From Actinoallomurus spadix (GTDB lineage: Bacteria > Actinomycetota > Actinomycetes > Streptosporangiales > Streptosporangiaceae), in assembly GCF_024055725.1 (NCBI RefSeq), contig NZ_JAMXMX010000021.1:1-64000 (forward strand): a stretch of 64,000 nt of DNA. Reading direction: 5' to 3'. The translations under genes and the position numbers were made by a program. The notes below the pieces were generated by a model that was not told where the DNA came from, made no database searches, and saw only the letters and a program-made list of their open reading frames with translations. Shown here one piece after another: positions 18,019 through 25,781 of the stretch; within the stretch, counting starts at the first letter, position 1, and the number at the start of each line of letters is the position of its first letter.

Positions 18019-19128
18019 ATGACGAAGTCCCCCCGCCTCGCGGCCGTGTCCGTGCTGACCGGCGCGCTCCTGTCCGTCTCCCCGATGACGCCGTCTCAGG
18101 CCGGCGCGGCGCGCCCCGCCGGCGGAGCGGCCGGCCCGCGCGCGTCCGACGCCGCCCCCTCGGACGCCGCCCCCGGCCGCATGCTCCCCGACGGGCCCAC
18201 CGGCCACGTGCGGCGGGCACCCCTTCCGGACCTGGACACCGGACGCCCGCGCCCGGCACCCGTCCCGGACCTGGGCACCACCGGCCCGGCGGTCCACCCG
18301 ATGGCGGCCTCCCGCACGGACCGGGAGCGGCTCCTGCGGTGGTGGACGCCCGCCCGCATGCGCCGGGCCCACCCGCTGGACACCCTGATCGCGCCGGCGG
18401 CCGCGCGCCGGCCCGTCCCCGGCGGGCGCCCCGCCGGGACGCCGGCATCGGCGCCGTCCACCGGCGCGGCCTGGACCTCCGGCGGCAGGGTCACCCAGAC
18501 CACCGGGCGCGTCTTCTTCACCTACTCCGGGCGCCCCGCGTCCTGCTCGGGTAACGCGGTGGCCGGCGCCAACCAGAGCACGGTGATCACCGCGGGGCAC
18601 TGCGTCCGGCTCGACGGCGCCTGGCACACCGACTGGGTGTTCGTCCCCGGCTACCACGACGGCCAGGCGCCGTACGGCAAGTGGACGGCCGCGCGCACGC
18701 TCACCACCCCCCAGTGGGAGGCCCACGAGGACCTCGACTACGACGTGGGCGCCGCGACCGTCGATCTCCTGGGCGGCCGGACGCTGACGAGCGTCGTCGG
18801 CGGTCAGGGCATCGCCTTCAACCAGCCGCGGCACCGGCGGATGTACGCCTTCGGCTATCCCGCCCAGGCGCCGTACGACGGGTCGAGGCTGGTCTACTGC
18901 AGCGGCCGGGCCAAGGACGACACCAAGAGCCACGATGTCGGACTGACCTGCGACATGACCGCCGGATCGAGTGGCGGTCCCTGGTTCCTCGGCTTCGACG
19001 CGCGGACCGGCGCCGGCACGCAGAACTCCCTCAACTCCTTCAAGTACGACGCGGATCCGAACGAGATGTTCGGGCCGTACTTCGGCGCCGCCGTCAAGGC
19101 CCTCTACGACAAAGCACAGAACACCTGA
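18019..19128 (+). CDS. Secreted trypsin-like/V8-type serine peptidase, copy 1
   Basis: 369 aa. A signal peptide (about 1-30) and a long Pro/Ala/Arg-rich pro-region (to about residue 150) precede a chymotrypsin-fold domain with the full triad: His194 in VITAGHC, Asp242 in DLDYDVG, Ser318 in TAGSSGGPW. The V8-like spacing and the closing motif FKYDADPNEMFGPYFG resemble secreted glutamyl-endopeptidase-like proteins of actinomycetes. The ATG has AAGG/CAGGG-type sequence upstream. A paralog follows 64 bp later in the same direction. Specificity cannot be read from sequence. Confidence 0.9.
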   Translation: MTKSPRLAAVSVLTGALLSVSPMTPSQAGAARPAGGAAGPRASDAAPSDAAPGRMLPDGPTGHVRRAPLPDLDTGRPRPAPVPDLGTTGPAVHPMAASRTDRERLLRWWTPARMRRAHPLDTLIAPAAARRPVPGGRPAGTPASAPSTGAAWTSGGRVTQTTGRVFFTYSGRPASCSGNAVAGANQSTVITAGHCVRLDGAWHTDWVFVPGYHDGQAPYGKWTAARTLTTPQWEAHEDLDYDVGAATVDLLGGRTLTSVVGGQGIAFNQPRHRRMYAFGYPAQAPYDGSRLVYCSGRAKDDTKSHDVGLTCDMTAGSSGGPWFLGFDARTGAGTQNSLNSFKYDADPNEMFGPYFGAAVKALYDKAQNT

Positions 19129-19192
19129 TCGGGGGCGGGGCTTTACTTCAAGTCATCATGTCGCCACCAAGGGTCATGCAGACTTATCGACC

Positions 19193-20158
19193 ATGTCCAA
19201 GGCCGCGCGCATCACCTACGCCGTGTCCACCGCCGGTGCCCTCCTCGGCACGCTCGGCGCCGGGGCCCTCCGGACCGGGCCGGGCGTGGCGGGGGTGTCC
19301 GACCACGTCATCACCGCCGGCCGGTCGGCGACCCTGCGGTACTGGACCGTCCAGCGCATGACGCGTGCGCGCACCCCTCCTGAGCGGACGCTGCGACGGC
19401 CGGGGGCCGCCCGCGCGCCGGAGACCCCGCTCGGGGCGGCCGGCGCCCTGCCTCCGGCCCGGCACACCGCCCAGGGCGGCCCGGACCTGCCCTGGATCTC
19501 ACCCGGCGCGGTGCGCGCCACCACGGGGAAGGTGTTCTTCACCATTAATGGAGCCGACTACGTGTGCTCGGCCGGCACGGTCAACGGCGCCAACCACGAC
19601 CTCGTCATCACCGCCGGCCATTGCGTCCAGGACGTCGCCGGCGTCTGGGCCCGCAACTGGGTGTACGTGCCCGGGTACGACCATGGACTCCGGCCGTACG
19701 GCGCGTTCACCGCCCGGCGCATGTTCGTGCCCAGGTCGTGGTCGGGACGCCACGACGAGAATCACGACGTCGCCGTGGTCGCGCTGGCCACCGCCGGCGG
19801 CCGCCACGTCACCGACGTGGTCGGCGCCCAGAACGTCGCGTTCGACCAGGCCCGGGGCACCGTCGTCTACGGTTTCGGGTACCCCACGGGCGGACGTTAC
19901 GACGGTGAGCGGCTGGCCTACTGCAACGGACGCACCCATCCGGACGCCCACCGCCTCACTCAGGACCAGGGGCTGCGCTGCGACATGTCCGAGGGCGCGA
20001 GCGGCGGTCCGTGGCTGGCCCGGTTCGACGCCCGGACCGGCGTCGGCGTGGTCACCTCGGTCAACAGCTTCAAGTACTCCGACGACCCGGCGACGATGTA
20101 CGGCCCCTACTTCGGGGCCTCGGTCCGCCGGATCTACGAGGAGGCCCAGCGGGCGTGA
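19193..20158 (+). CDS. Secreted trypsin-like/V8-type serine peptidase, copy 2
   Basis: 321 aa, a clear paralog of the preceding gene with a shorter pro-region. Catalytic residues are His143 (VITAGHC), Asp192 (ENHDVAV) and Ser270 (EGASGGPW); the C-terminal FKYSDDPATMYGPYFG matches copy 1. The N-terminus has a hydrophobic signal-like stretch (residues 7-28). No convincing ribosome site precedes the ATG. Pro-region divergence against conserved catalytic domains suggests an older duplication than a simple tandem copy. Confidence 0.88.
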   Translation: MSKAARITYAVSTAGALLGTLGAGALRTGPGVAGVSDHVITAGRSATLRYWTVQRMTRARTPPERTLRRPGAARAPETPLGAAGALPPARHTAQGGPDLPWISPGAVRATTGKVFFTINGADYVCSAGTVNGANHDLVITAGHCVQDVAGVWARNWVYVPGYDHGLRPYGAFTARRMFVPRSWSGRHDENHDVAVVALATAGGRHVTDVVGAQNVAFDQARGTVVYGFGYPTGGRYDGERLAYCNGRTHPDAHRLTQDQGLRCDMSEGASGGPWLARFDARTGVGVVTSVNSFKYSDDPATMYGPYFGASVRRIYEEAQRA

Positions 20159-20207
20159 ACACGAAACCACCGTCGCGGCGGCGACGGATTCCCTACTCTG
20201 ACCCGGC

Positions 20208-20693
20208 ATGACCCATAGTCCCCGCGTGGAAGTGGTCGAGGCGTCCTTCGACGACCCGATCGTGACCGGCCTGCACGTCGAGCAGGCGGCCGAGTTGGCA
20301 GCCCGGTTCGGCGTGGCCGCCGACCGCCCCTCGCCGGGCGCGCCGGGAACGGCATTCCTCGTCGCCCGCGAACGCGAACGCGCGGCGCCGATCGGCTGTG
20401 TCGGGCTGCGCTGGGTCAGTGCCGGAGACGGGTCCGCCGATCAGGCCGCCGAGGTCGGGCACGTCTACGTACGGCCGGAGTACCACGGCTTCGGTGTGAC
20501 CCGGCTGCTGCTGCGGGCGGCCGAGGACCTCGCCCGGCGGCGCGGGTGCCGGAGCGCCCGCCTCAAGGCCGCCGACCTGCGCGACGCAGCGCTGTACGAG
20601 TACAGCGGGTACGTCCGCATCGCGCCGTTCGACCCGCACCCCGTCCGGAGCATCTGCTTCGAGAAGAGACTGCGGGCCGAGACCGGCCGCTGA
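20208..20693 (+). CDS. GNAT family N-acetyltransferase
   Basis: 161 aa. The acetyl-CoA-binding motif appears as VYVRPEYHGFGVTRLLLRAA (about residues 86-105), followed by the usual beta-bulge and a C-terminal aromatic segment. TACTCT at 20194-20199 lies 8 nt upstream of the ATG, the arrangement of a leaderless promoter. Substrate unknown; convergent with an MMPL gene. Confidence 0.85.
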   Translation: MTHSPRVEVVEASFDDPIVTGLHVEQAAELAARFGVAADRPSPGAPGTAFLVARERERAAPIGCVGLRWVSAGDGSADQAAEVGHVYVRPEYHGFGVTRLLLRAAEDLARRRGCRSARLKAADLRDAALYEYSGYVRIAPFDPHPVRSICFEKRLRAETGR

Positions 20694-20804
20694 CGGGCTC
20701 GGGCGGCCACCCCGGGCCAGGCCCGCCCGCCGGCCGGCGCGGAGGAGAGCCGACCGCCGACCGGATCGGGCGGACACCGCGGCCCCGTACCGGCCGCCGG
20801 AGGC

Positions 20805-22910
20805 TCAGGCGGACTCGCGGATCGCGACACGGGCGTGGAGGCGCCGGAGCGGTCTCGGCAGCCACCAGTTGGCCCGGCCGAGGAGCCGCATCGTCGCGGG
20901 CACGAGCAGCGCCCGTACGAGGGTGGCGTCGACCACCACGGCGACGAGCAGCCCGACGCCGATGAGCTTGATGAAGGAGACGCCCGAGGTCGTGAACGCG
21001 GCGATCACGACCGCGAGCAGGAGGGCGGCGTTGGTGATGATCCGGCCGGTGCTCTGCAACCCGGAGGCCACCGCACCGGTGTTGTCCCCTGTACGCTGCC
21101 ACTCCTCGCGGATCCGGCTGAGCAGGAACAGCTCGTAGTCCATCGAGAGCCCGAACGCCACGGCGAGGATGAGCACGGGCTGGGACGCCTCCACGTTCCC
21201 GGTGGAGGTGAAGCCGAGCGCGCCCGCGAGGTGCCCGTCCTGGAAGCCCCACACCATCACGCCGAACGCGGCGCTCAGTGACAGCGCGTTCATGACCAGC
21301 GCCTTGAGGGGCAGGAGGATCGATCCCAGCGCCGCGAACAGCAGCGCGAACGTCACCACGCCGACGAACAGCGCCGCCCGTGGCAGAACGTGGCCGAGGC
21401 TGCTCAGCAGGTCCGTGAGCTGGGCCGTCTCCCCTCCGGCGTACGCGGTGCCCGGCGCGGGCAGGGTCCGGATCCGCCGGACCACGGCGCGGGCGGCGCC
21501 GGACTGCGGGTCGCCGTCGAGCCGCACGGCGACGAGGGCCGCGTCCCGGCCGGTGTCGGTGACCTCCGCTCCCGTGACGCCGGGCACGCCGCGCAGGCGG
21601 CCGAGGTAGGCGTCTACCTGCGGGCGCGGCACGCCGCCGGTGACCACGACGTCGATGGGGGCCGGTCCGCCGCGCGCGAAGTCCCGGTCGAGGGCCGTGG
21701 CCACTGTACGGCCCTCGGCGCCGCCCGGCAGCGCGCGGACGTCCACGCTCCCGAAGCGGATCCCGAGGAAGGGCGCGCCGAGCGCGAGCAGCACGATCGT
21801 GACCCCGACCGCGTACGCCACGGGCCGGCGCATGACGCTGTGCGCGAGCCGGAACCATGCTCCCCGCCCCTCCCGGTCCGCGCGCCGCCTCGGCAGCACG
21901 CGCAGCGCGTCGACCCGGCGGCCGAGGACCGCGAGCAGCGCCGGCAGGAGCGTGAGGGCGGCCACCATGTCGACGAGCACGACCGCGATGCCGCCGAGGC
22001 CCATGGACCGCAGGAACATCTGGGGGAACAGGAGGAGGCCGCCGAACGCGATGGCGACCGTGATGCCGGAGAACCCGACCGTGCGGCCGGCCGTCGCCAT
22101 CGTCCGGGTGAGCGCTTCGCGTTCGGAGTTCGTACGGCCGAGTTCCTCACGGAAGCGCGTCACGATGAACAGGGAGTAGTCGATGGCCAGGCCGAGCCCG
22201 AGCATGGTGATGATGTTGACGGCGAAGGTCGACACGTCGGTGGTCATGGTGGCCACGCGCAGCGCGGTGAAGGCGCCGAGGATGGCGACGACGCCGATGG
22301 CGAGCGGGAGCAGCGCGGACACGACACTGCCGAAGATGACCACGAGCAGCACCAGAAGGATCGGCATCGAGATCATTTCGGCCCGTGCCAGGTCCTTGGA
22401 GGTCTGCTCATGCAGCTGGCTGTTGACGGCGACGGTGCCGCCGCGCAGGGTGGTCAGGCCCGGCGCGGCGAACGCGTCCCGGATCTTGTCGTACGTCTTG
22501 ACGCGCGCGGGCACGTCGGCGCCGCTCAGCCGCACGGCGGCGTACGTCGCGTGGCGGTCCCGTGACACGAACGCCGGCGACCCGGTGCTCCAGAAGGTCG
22601 TGATGCCCCGGACCTGGTCGCGGGGCAGCCGCGCGAGGGTTCCGGTCACGGCGTCGCGGAACGCCGGGTCGTCCACCGTGCGCGACGCGCTCTGGTAGAG
22701 CACGACCAGGTCGCCGGCGGGCGGGCCGATCCGTTCGTTGATGAGCGCGGTGGCGCGGGCCGACTCCGAGTGCGGGTCCTCGAATCCGCCGCTTTTGAGC
22801 GAGCCGAAGACCTGGGTGCCCCAGACGGCGGCGATGACGACGAAGACGGCGGCCGCGGCCAGCACCCACCGGTGCCGGTGGTGGATCAGGCGGCCGGATG
22901 ACTCCAGCAT
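20805..22910 (-). CDS. MMPL/RND family membrane transporter under probable TetR control
   Basis: 701 aa with two TM/periplasmic-loop repeats and the relay motifs GLGLAIDYSLFIVTRFREE and FGLSMDYELFLLSRIREEW. It is not closely similar to the MMPL protein at the left end. It is divergently transcribed from a TetR-family regulator across a 108-bp gap that holds a strong palindrome, so substrate-induced export is the likely role. Cargo unknown. Confidence 0.92.
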   Translation of the reverse strand: MLESSGRLIHHRHRWVLAAAAVFVVIAAVWGTQVFGSLKSGGFEDPHSESARATALINERIGPPAGDLVVLYQSASRTVDDPAFRDAVTGTLARLPRDQVRGITTFWSTGSPAFVSRDRHATYAAVRLSGADVPARVKTYDKIRDAFAAPGLTTLRGGTVAVNSQLHEQTSKDLARAEMISMPILLVLLVVIFGSVVSALLPLAIGVVAILGAFTALRVATMTTDVSTFAVNIITMLGLGLAIDYSLFIVTRFREELGRTNSEREALTRTMATAGRTVGFSGITVAIAFGGLLLFPQMFLRSMGLGGIAVVLVDMVAALTLLPALLAVLGRRVDALRVLPRRRADREGRGAWFRLAHSVMRRPVAYAVGVTIVLLALGAPFLGIRFGSVDVRALPGGAEGRTVATALDRDFARGGPAPIDVVVTGGVPRPQVDAYLGRLRGVPGVTGAEVTDTGRDAALVAVRLDGDPQSGAARAVVRRIRTLPAPGTAYAGGETAQLTDLLSSLGHVLPRAALFVGVVTFALLFAALGSILLPLKALVMNALSLSAAFGVMVWGFQDGHLAGALGFTSTGNVEASQPVLILAVAFGLSMDYELFLLSRIREEWQRTGDNTGAVASGLQSTGRIITNAALLLAVVIAAFTTSGVSFIKLIGVGLLVAVVVDATLVRALLVPATMRLLGRANWWLPRPLRRLHARVAIRESA

Positions 22911-22944
22911 GGGTCCGCTCCCCGAGATAGTGTGACGACGGCGG

Positions 22945-22956
22945 TCACTTGAGTGA
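22945..22956. promoter_or_regulatory. Short inverted repeat in the MMPL/TetR intergenic region
   Basis: TCACT-TG-AGTGA, a 5-bp inverted repeat with a 2-bp spacer, close to the MMPL gene start. It could be a second regulatory half-site cluster beside the main palindrome. Confidence 0.35.
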
Positions 22957-22959
22957 ACG

Positions 22960-22984
22960 CCGTTAACGTGAACACCGTAAACGG
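22960..22984. promoter_or_regulatory. Candidate TetR operator
   Basis: CCGTTAACG-N7-CGTAAACGG: a 9-bp inverted repeat matching at 8 of 9 positions, centred in the 108-bp gap between the divergent MMPL and tetR genes. Length, spacing and position are those of a TetR-family dimer site that could repress both genes. Binding is inferred. Confidence 0.6.
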
Positions 22985-23018
22985 AAGCACACGTCGTTAA
23001 CTACCGTCAAGGAGAGTC

Positions 23019-23774
23019 GTGACGACCCGCCGCGAACGCCTTCGCGAGGCCACCGTGCGTGAAATCCAGGAAGCGGCGCGTCAGCAGTTGCGGGCCAACG
23101 GTCCCGGAGGCATCTCCCTGCGGGCCATCGCCCGCGACATGGGCATGACGGCCCCCGCGCTCTACCGCTACTACGCGAGCCTGGACGACCTCGTCAGGGC
23201 CATGATCGAGGAGTACAAGGACGAGATCGGCGTCGCGCTGGAGACCGCCCGGGACTCGGTGCCCGCCGACGACCTCGGCGGCCGACTCGCCGCCGCCGCG
23301 CGGGCGTTCCGGCGCTGGGCGCTGGACCATCCGCCGGAGTTCACGATGGTCTTCGGCGCTCCGCCGCCGGGCTACGAGCCGCGGGAGGACGGCGGCGTGC
23401 CGTCGACGGGTGGTTTCGGCGGCATCTTCTTTGCGTTGATGGCCGAACTGTGGCAGCGCGAGCGGTTCCCCGTTCCGGCGGACGAGGACATTCCGGCCGA
23501 ACTACGCGGACACCTCCAGCACTTCGCCGCGTCCTGCGGTCTCGACCGCGCCGGGCTCCCCCTCGGCCTGATCCGGCTCTTCGCCGGCTGCTGGGTCCGG
23601 CTGTACGGGCTCGTCGCGATGGAGGCGTTCGGGCACGTTCACTTCATGCTCGACGACGCCGAGCCGCTCTTCGAGGCGGAGCTCGCCGACATGGCCGCGA
23701 GCCTTGGCATCGGACCGCTCCTACCGCCCGGTCACAGCCCTTCGGCGAGCGCCGCCCAGAACGCCGCCTCGTAG
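23019..23774 (+). CDS. TetR/AcrR family regulator (WHG-domain type)
   Basis: 251 aa. An N-terminal TetR helix-turn-helix (about residues 10-55: GISLRAIARDMGMTAPALYRYYASLDDL) and a C-terminal ligand domain containing the PEFTMVFG segment typical of WHG-domain regulators. The GTG start has AAGGAGAG two to three nt upstream. Divergent from the MMPL gene, so it probably represses that exporter and itself through the palindrome at 22960-22984. The 3' end overlaps the convergent TenA-like gene by 43 nt. Confidence 0.9.
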   Translation: MTTRRERLREATVREIQEAARQQLRANGPGGISLRAIARDMGMTAPALYRYYASLDDLVRAMIEEYKDEIGVALETARDSVPADDLGGRLAAAARAFRRWALDHPPEFTMVFGAPPPGYEPREDGGVPSTGGFGGIFFALMAELWQRERFPVPADEDIPAELRGHLQHFAASCGLDRAGLPLGLIRLFAGCWVRLYGLVAMEAFGHVHFMLDDAEPLFEAELADMAASLGIGPLLPPGHSPSASAAQNAAS

Positions 23775-24379
23775 GCGTGCAGCAGGCGGGCCGCCCGCAG
23801 CGCCTCCCGCGGATCCTCACCCGCCGCGAGGCCCTTCTCGATGACGGCGGTCGCCTGGGCGGTGAAGCCGGGCGGCGGAACGGCGAAGTACCGGAAGAAG
23901 GCCACGGCCTCGTCGGTGAGGCCGTAACGCGCCGTCAGGGCGTCCGCCGCCCGTCCGCAGTAGGCACCCCACTCCTGGAGGTTGGCCAGCATCGCGAGGG
24001 CGAGACCGCTGCGCGTGCCGGACAGCGCGCTCCACGCGAGGTAGGCCGGGTAGGCCTGCGCGAGCGGACGAGGCTCGTACGCGCGCAGGTCCTCCTCGGT
24101 CCAGCCGAGCGCGGCGGCGAACCCCGTGAGGAGCCCCAGCGCGGTGCCCTCACCGCCCGCCAGCGCCAGGAACAGGTCGCCCGCCGGCGGCTCGGGGAAC
24201 CGCGCGGCGAAGAGCGCGAAGCTGCGGCGGTCGCTGCGCACGATGTGCCACTGCTCCCCCGCCAGCCAGGTCAGCCGCTCGCGCGGCACCGCCGCCACCT
24301 CCAGGAGCTCGAGGAAGCGGTTGTCCTCCGGCGGGTTGTCGTCGCGGGCGCGGCGGACGAGCTCCTCGGCGTCGGTCAT
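23732..24379 (-). CDS. TenA/THI-4/PQQC-like heme-oxygenase-fold protein
   Basis: 215 aa from the ATG at 24379 (AAGG nearby); the frame extends to 24415 but without family sequence. All-helical, with segments typical of TenA-like proteins such as WLAGEQWHIVRSDRRSF and YPAYLAWSA. TenA proteins hydrolyse thiamine precursors, but many relatives are redox or unknown enzymes, and no thiamine gene is adjacent. Function is therefore open. Its 3' end overlaps tetR on the opposite strand. Confidence 0.65.
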   Translation of the reverse strand: MTDAEELVRRARDDNPPEDNRFLELLEVAAVPRERLTWLAGEQWHIVRSDRRSFALFAARFPEPPAGDLFLALAGGEGTALGLLTGFAAALGWTEEDLRAYEPRPLAQAYPAYLAWSALSGTRSGLALAMLANLQEWGAYCGRAADALTARYGLTDEAVAFFRYFAVPPPGFTAQATAVIEKGLAAGEDPREALRAARLLHAYEAAFWAALAEGL

Positions 24380-24411
24380 GCCTTCAAGGCCAGCACGCGG
24401 GGCCACTCCCG

Positions 24412-25131
24412 TCAATCGGAACCGGCCACCCGCTCCGCCGGGCCGGTCGTGGGAGGCGCCTCGGCGCCGCCGGCCGCGGCAGGCTGGTGCTGCCGGCCGT
24501 CGAGACCGAGACGCTCGCGGATCTCCCGCTGCACGGCCTCGGGGGCGCTGCGGGCGTCGACGACGAAGACGTACTCCTTGCGCCGGAACAGCTCCAGGAC
24601 CGGGTCGGCCTTGTCGTGGTAGTCCCGCAGGCGGGCCGCGAGCGCCTCAGGGGTGTCGTCCTCCCGGGTGACCAGTTCGCCGCTGCAGACGTCGCAGCGA
24701 CCGGCGCGTTTCGGACGGTCCTCGATGAGGTTGTAGTCCATACCGCAGACGGAGCAGAGCCGCCTCGACAGGACCCGGCGGCGGACCTCCGAGTCCGGCA
24801 GGTCGAGGTGGATGACACCGTCGATGTCGTAGCTCTCCAGGAAGAACTCGGCCTGGCGCCGGCTCCGCGGGAACCCGTCGACGATGAAGCCGTAGTTCCA
24901 GTCGTGCTGCTCGAGGCGGTCGCGCACGATGCGCTCGACCAGGTCGTCGCCGACGAGCTGCCCGGCCGCCATGACCCGGCGCACCTGCGCCCCGATCTTC
25001 GTATGCTGCTTGACGTGCCATCGGAAGATGTCGCCGACGCTTATCTGCACCAGGTCGAAGTCTCGAGCCAGCATGTCGGCCTGGGTGCTCTTGCCGCTTC
25101 CCGGGACGCCCATGATCACGTACTTCCGCAT
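24412..25131 (-). CDS. Adenylate kinase-like nucleoside monophosphate kinase (additional copy)
   Basis: 239 aa. P-loop GVPGSGKST at the N-terminus, DGFPRSRRQAEFF in the NMP-binding core, and a zinc-type LID with two Cys-x2-Cys pairs (LCSVCG and RCDVCSG), then LAARLRDYHDKADP. Actinobacterial adk normally sits next to secY and map in the ribosomal-protein operon; this copy is among accessory genes and carries an unusual Gln/Ala/Pro-rich C-terminal tail of about 30 residues. It may be a specialised NMP kinase. The ATG at 25131 starts the P-loop strand directly; no ribosome site is seen and CATTCT seven nt upstream hints at leaderless expression. Confidence 0.85.
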   Translation of the reverse strand: MRKYVIMGVPGSGKSTQADMLARDFDLVQISVGDIFRWHVKQHTKIGAQVRRVMAAGQLVGDDLVERIVRDRLEQHDWNYGFIVDGFPRSRRQAEFFLESYDIDGVIHLDLPDSEVRRRVLSRRLCSVCGMDYNLIEDRPKRAGRCDVCSGELVTREDDTPEALAARLRDYHDKADPVLELFRRKEYVFVVDARSAPEAVQREIRERLGLDGRQHQPAAAGGAEAPPTTGPAERVAGSD

Positions 25132-25378
25132 CGTCAGCAGAATGGCACAGGTCACACTCCGCTGTCAGCCCGGATGCGAATGGACACGCCGACCGGAGTT
25201 CCGGCCAACACCCACGACAGTTGAGTGCTGACCAAAACCCGGGGCTAATCCCGGAGAATCGTATGCGCCCGGCAATTCTCCGAGGCTTTGCCCCTCCTTG
25301 TGGGTTCCCACACGTACGCCTCACCAGCACACCGATAGAAATAGGAGCCGAACGGAGCCGAGGAGTTGGGGGGACGTC

Positions 25379-25597
25379 ATGGCCCGTTCCACACCGACAT
25401 TCGATCCGGAGGGTCTCACCCTCGAGCAGTGCTGGGGCGAGGCGTGCGTGATCTGCCACAAGAAGTGGCCCCGACCACGCATCCACGTCGGCCGACTGCC
25501 CGACGACTCTCGTGTGTTCGCCTGCGACGACTGCGCTCCGGCGCTGCGCATCCCGGTCCAGCAGACGCGGGGCCGGCGCGCGAAGATCAGGGCCTAA
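25379..25597 (+). CDS. Small zinc-ribbon-like protein
   Basis: 72 aa. Two cysteine pairs, CWGEACVIC-type and FACDDC, about 30 residues apart, suggest a single zinc-binding module, with a basic C-terminal tail (TRGRRAKIRA). GGGGGG lies five nt before the ATG. It is followed by a perfect terminator hairpin and then a 20-base G tract. No function can be assigned; short basic zinc proteins of this kind may bind nucleic acid. Confidence 0.72.
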   Translation: MARSTPTFDPEGLTLEQCWGEACVICHKKWPRPRIHVGRLPDDSRVFACDDCAPALRIPVQQTRGRRAKIRA

Positions 25598-25607
25598 CCG
25601 GAAAAGG

Positions 25608-25638
25608 AGCGTCCCGGGTCCGGGGGGAGCCCGGGACG
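25608..25638 (+). terminator. Terminator after the small zinc-protein gene
   Basis: A perfect 10-bp stem (GCGTCCCGGG at 25608-25617, complement at 25629-25638) with an 11-nt G-rich loop, 11 bp past the stop codon. Confidence 0.78.
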
Positions 25639-25662
25639 CCCGATGAGAGACGCGCGCTCGGC

Positions 25663-25682
25663 GGGGGGGGGGGGGGGGGGGG
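25663..25682. repeat. G20 homopolymer tract
   Basis: Twenty consecutive G residues, the longest homopolymer in the window, in the gap between the small zinc-protein gene and the convergent lipoprotein gene. It is intergenic, so a length change would not shift a reading frame. It is prone to slippage and to sequencing-length error. Confidence 0.9.
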
Positions 25683-25781
25683 CCGTGCGCGCGTCTCCTC
25701 GTCTCACGAGCCGCCGCCGTGGTTCGGGCACCCGCCCTCCCGCCTCCTCCGGCGGCGCGAGCGCCCGGCACGGCACCGGGG

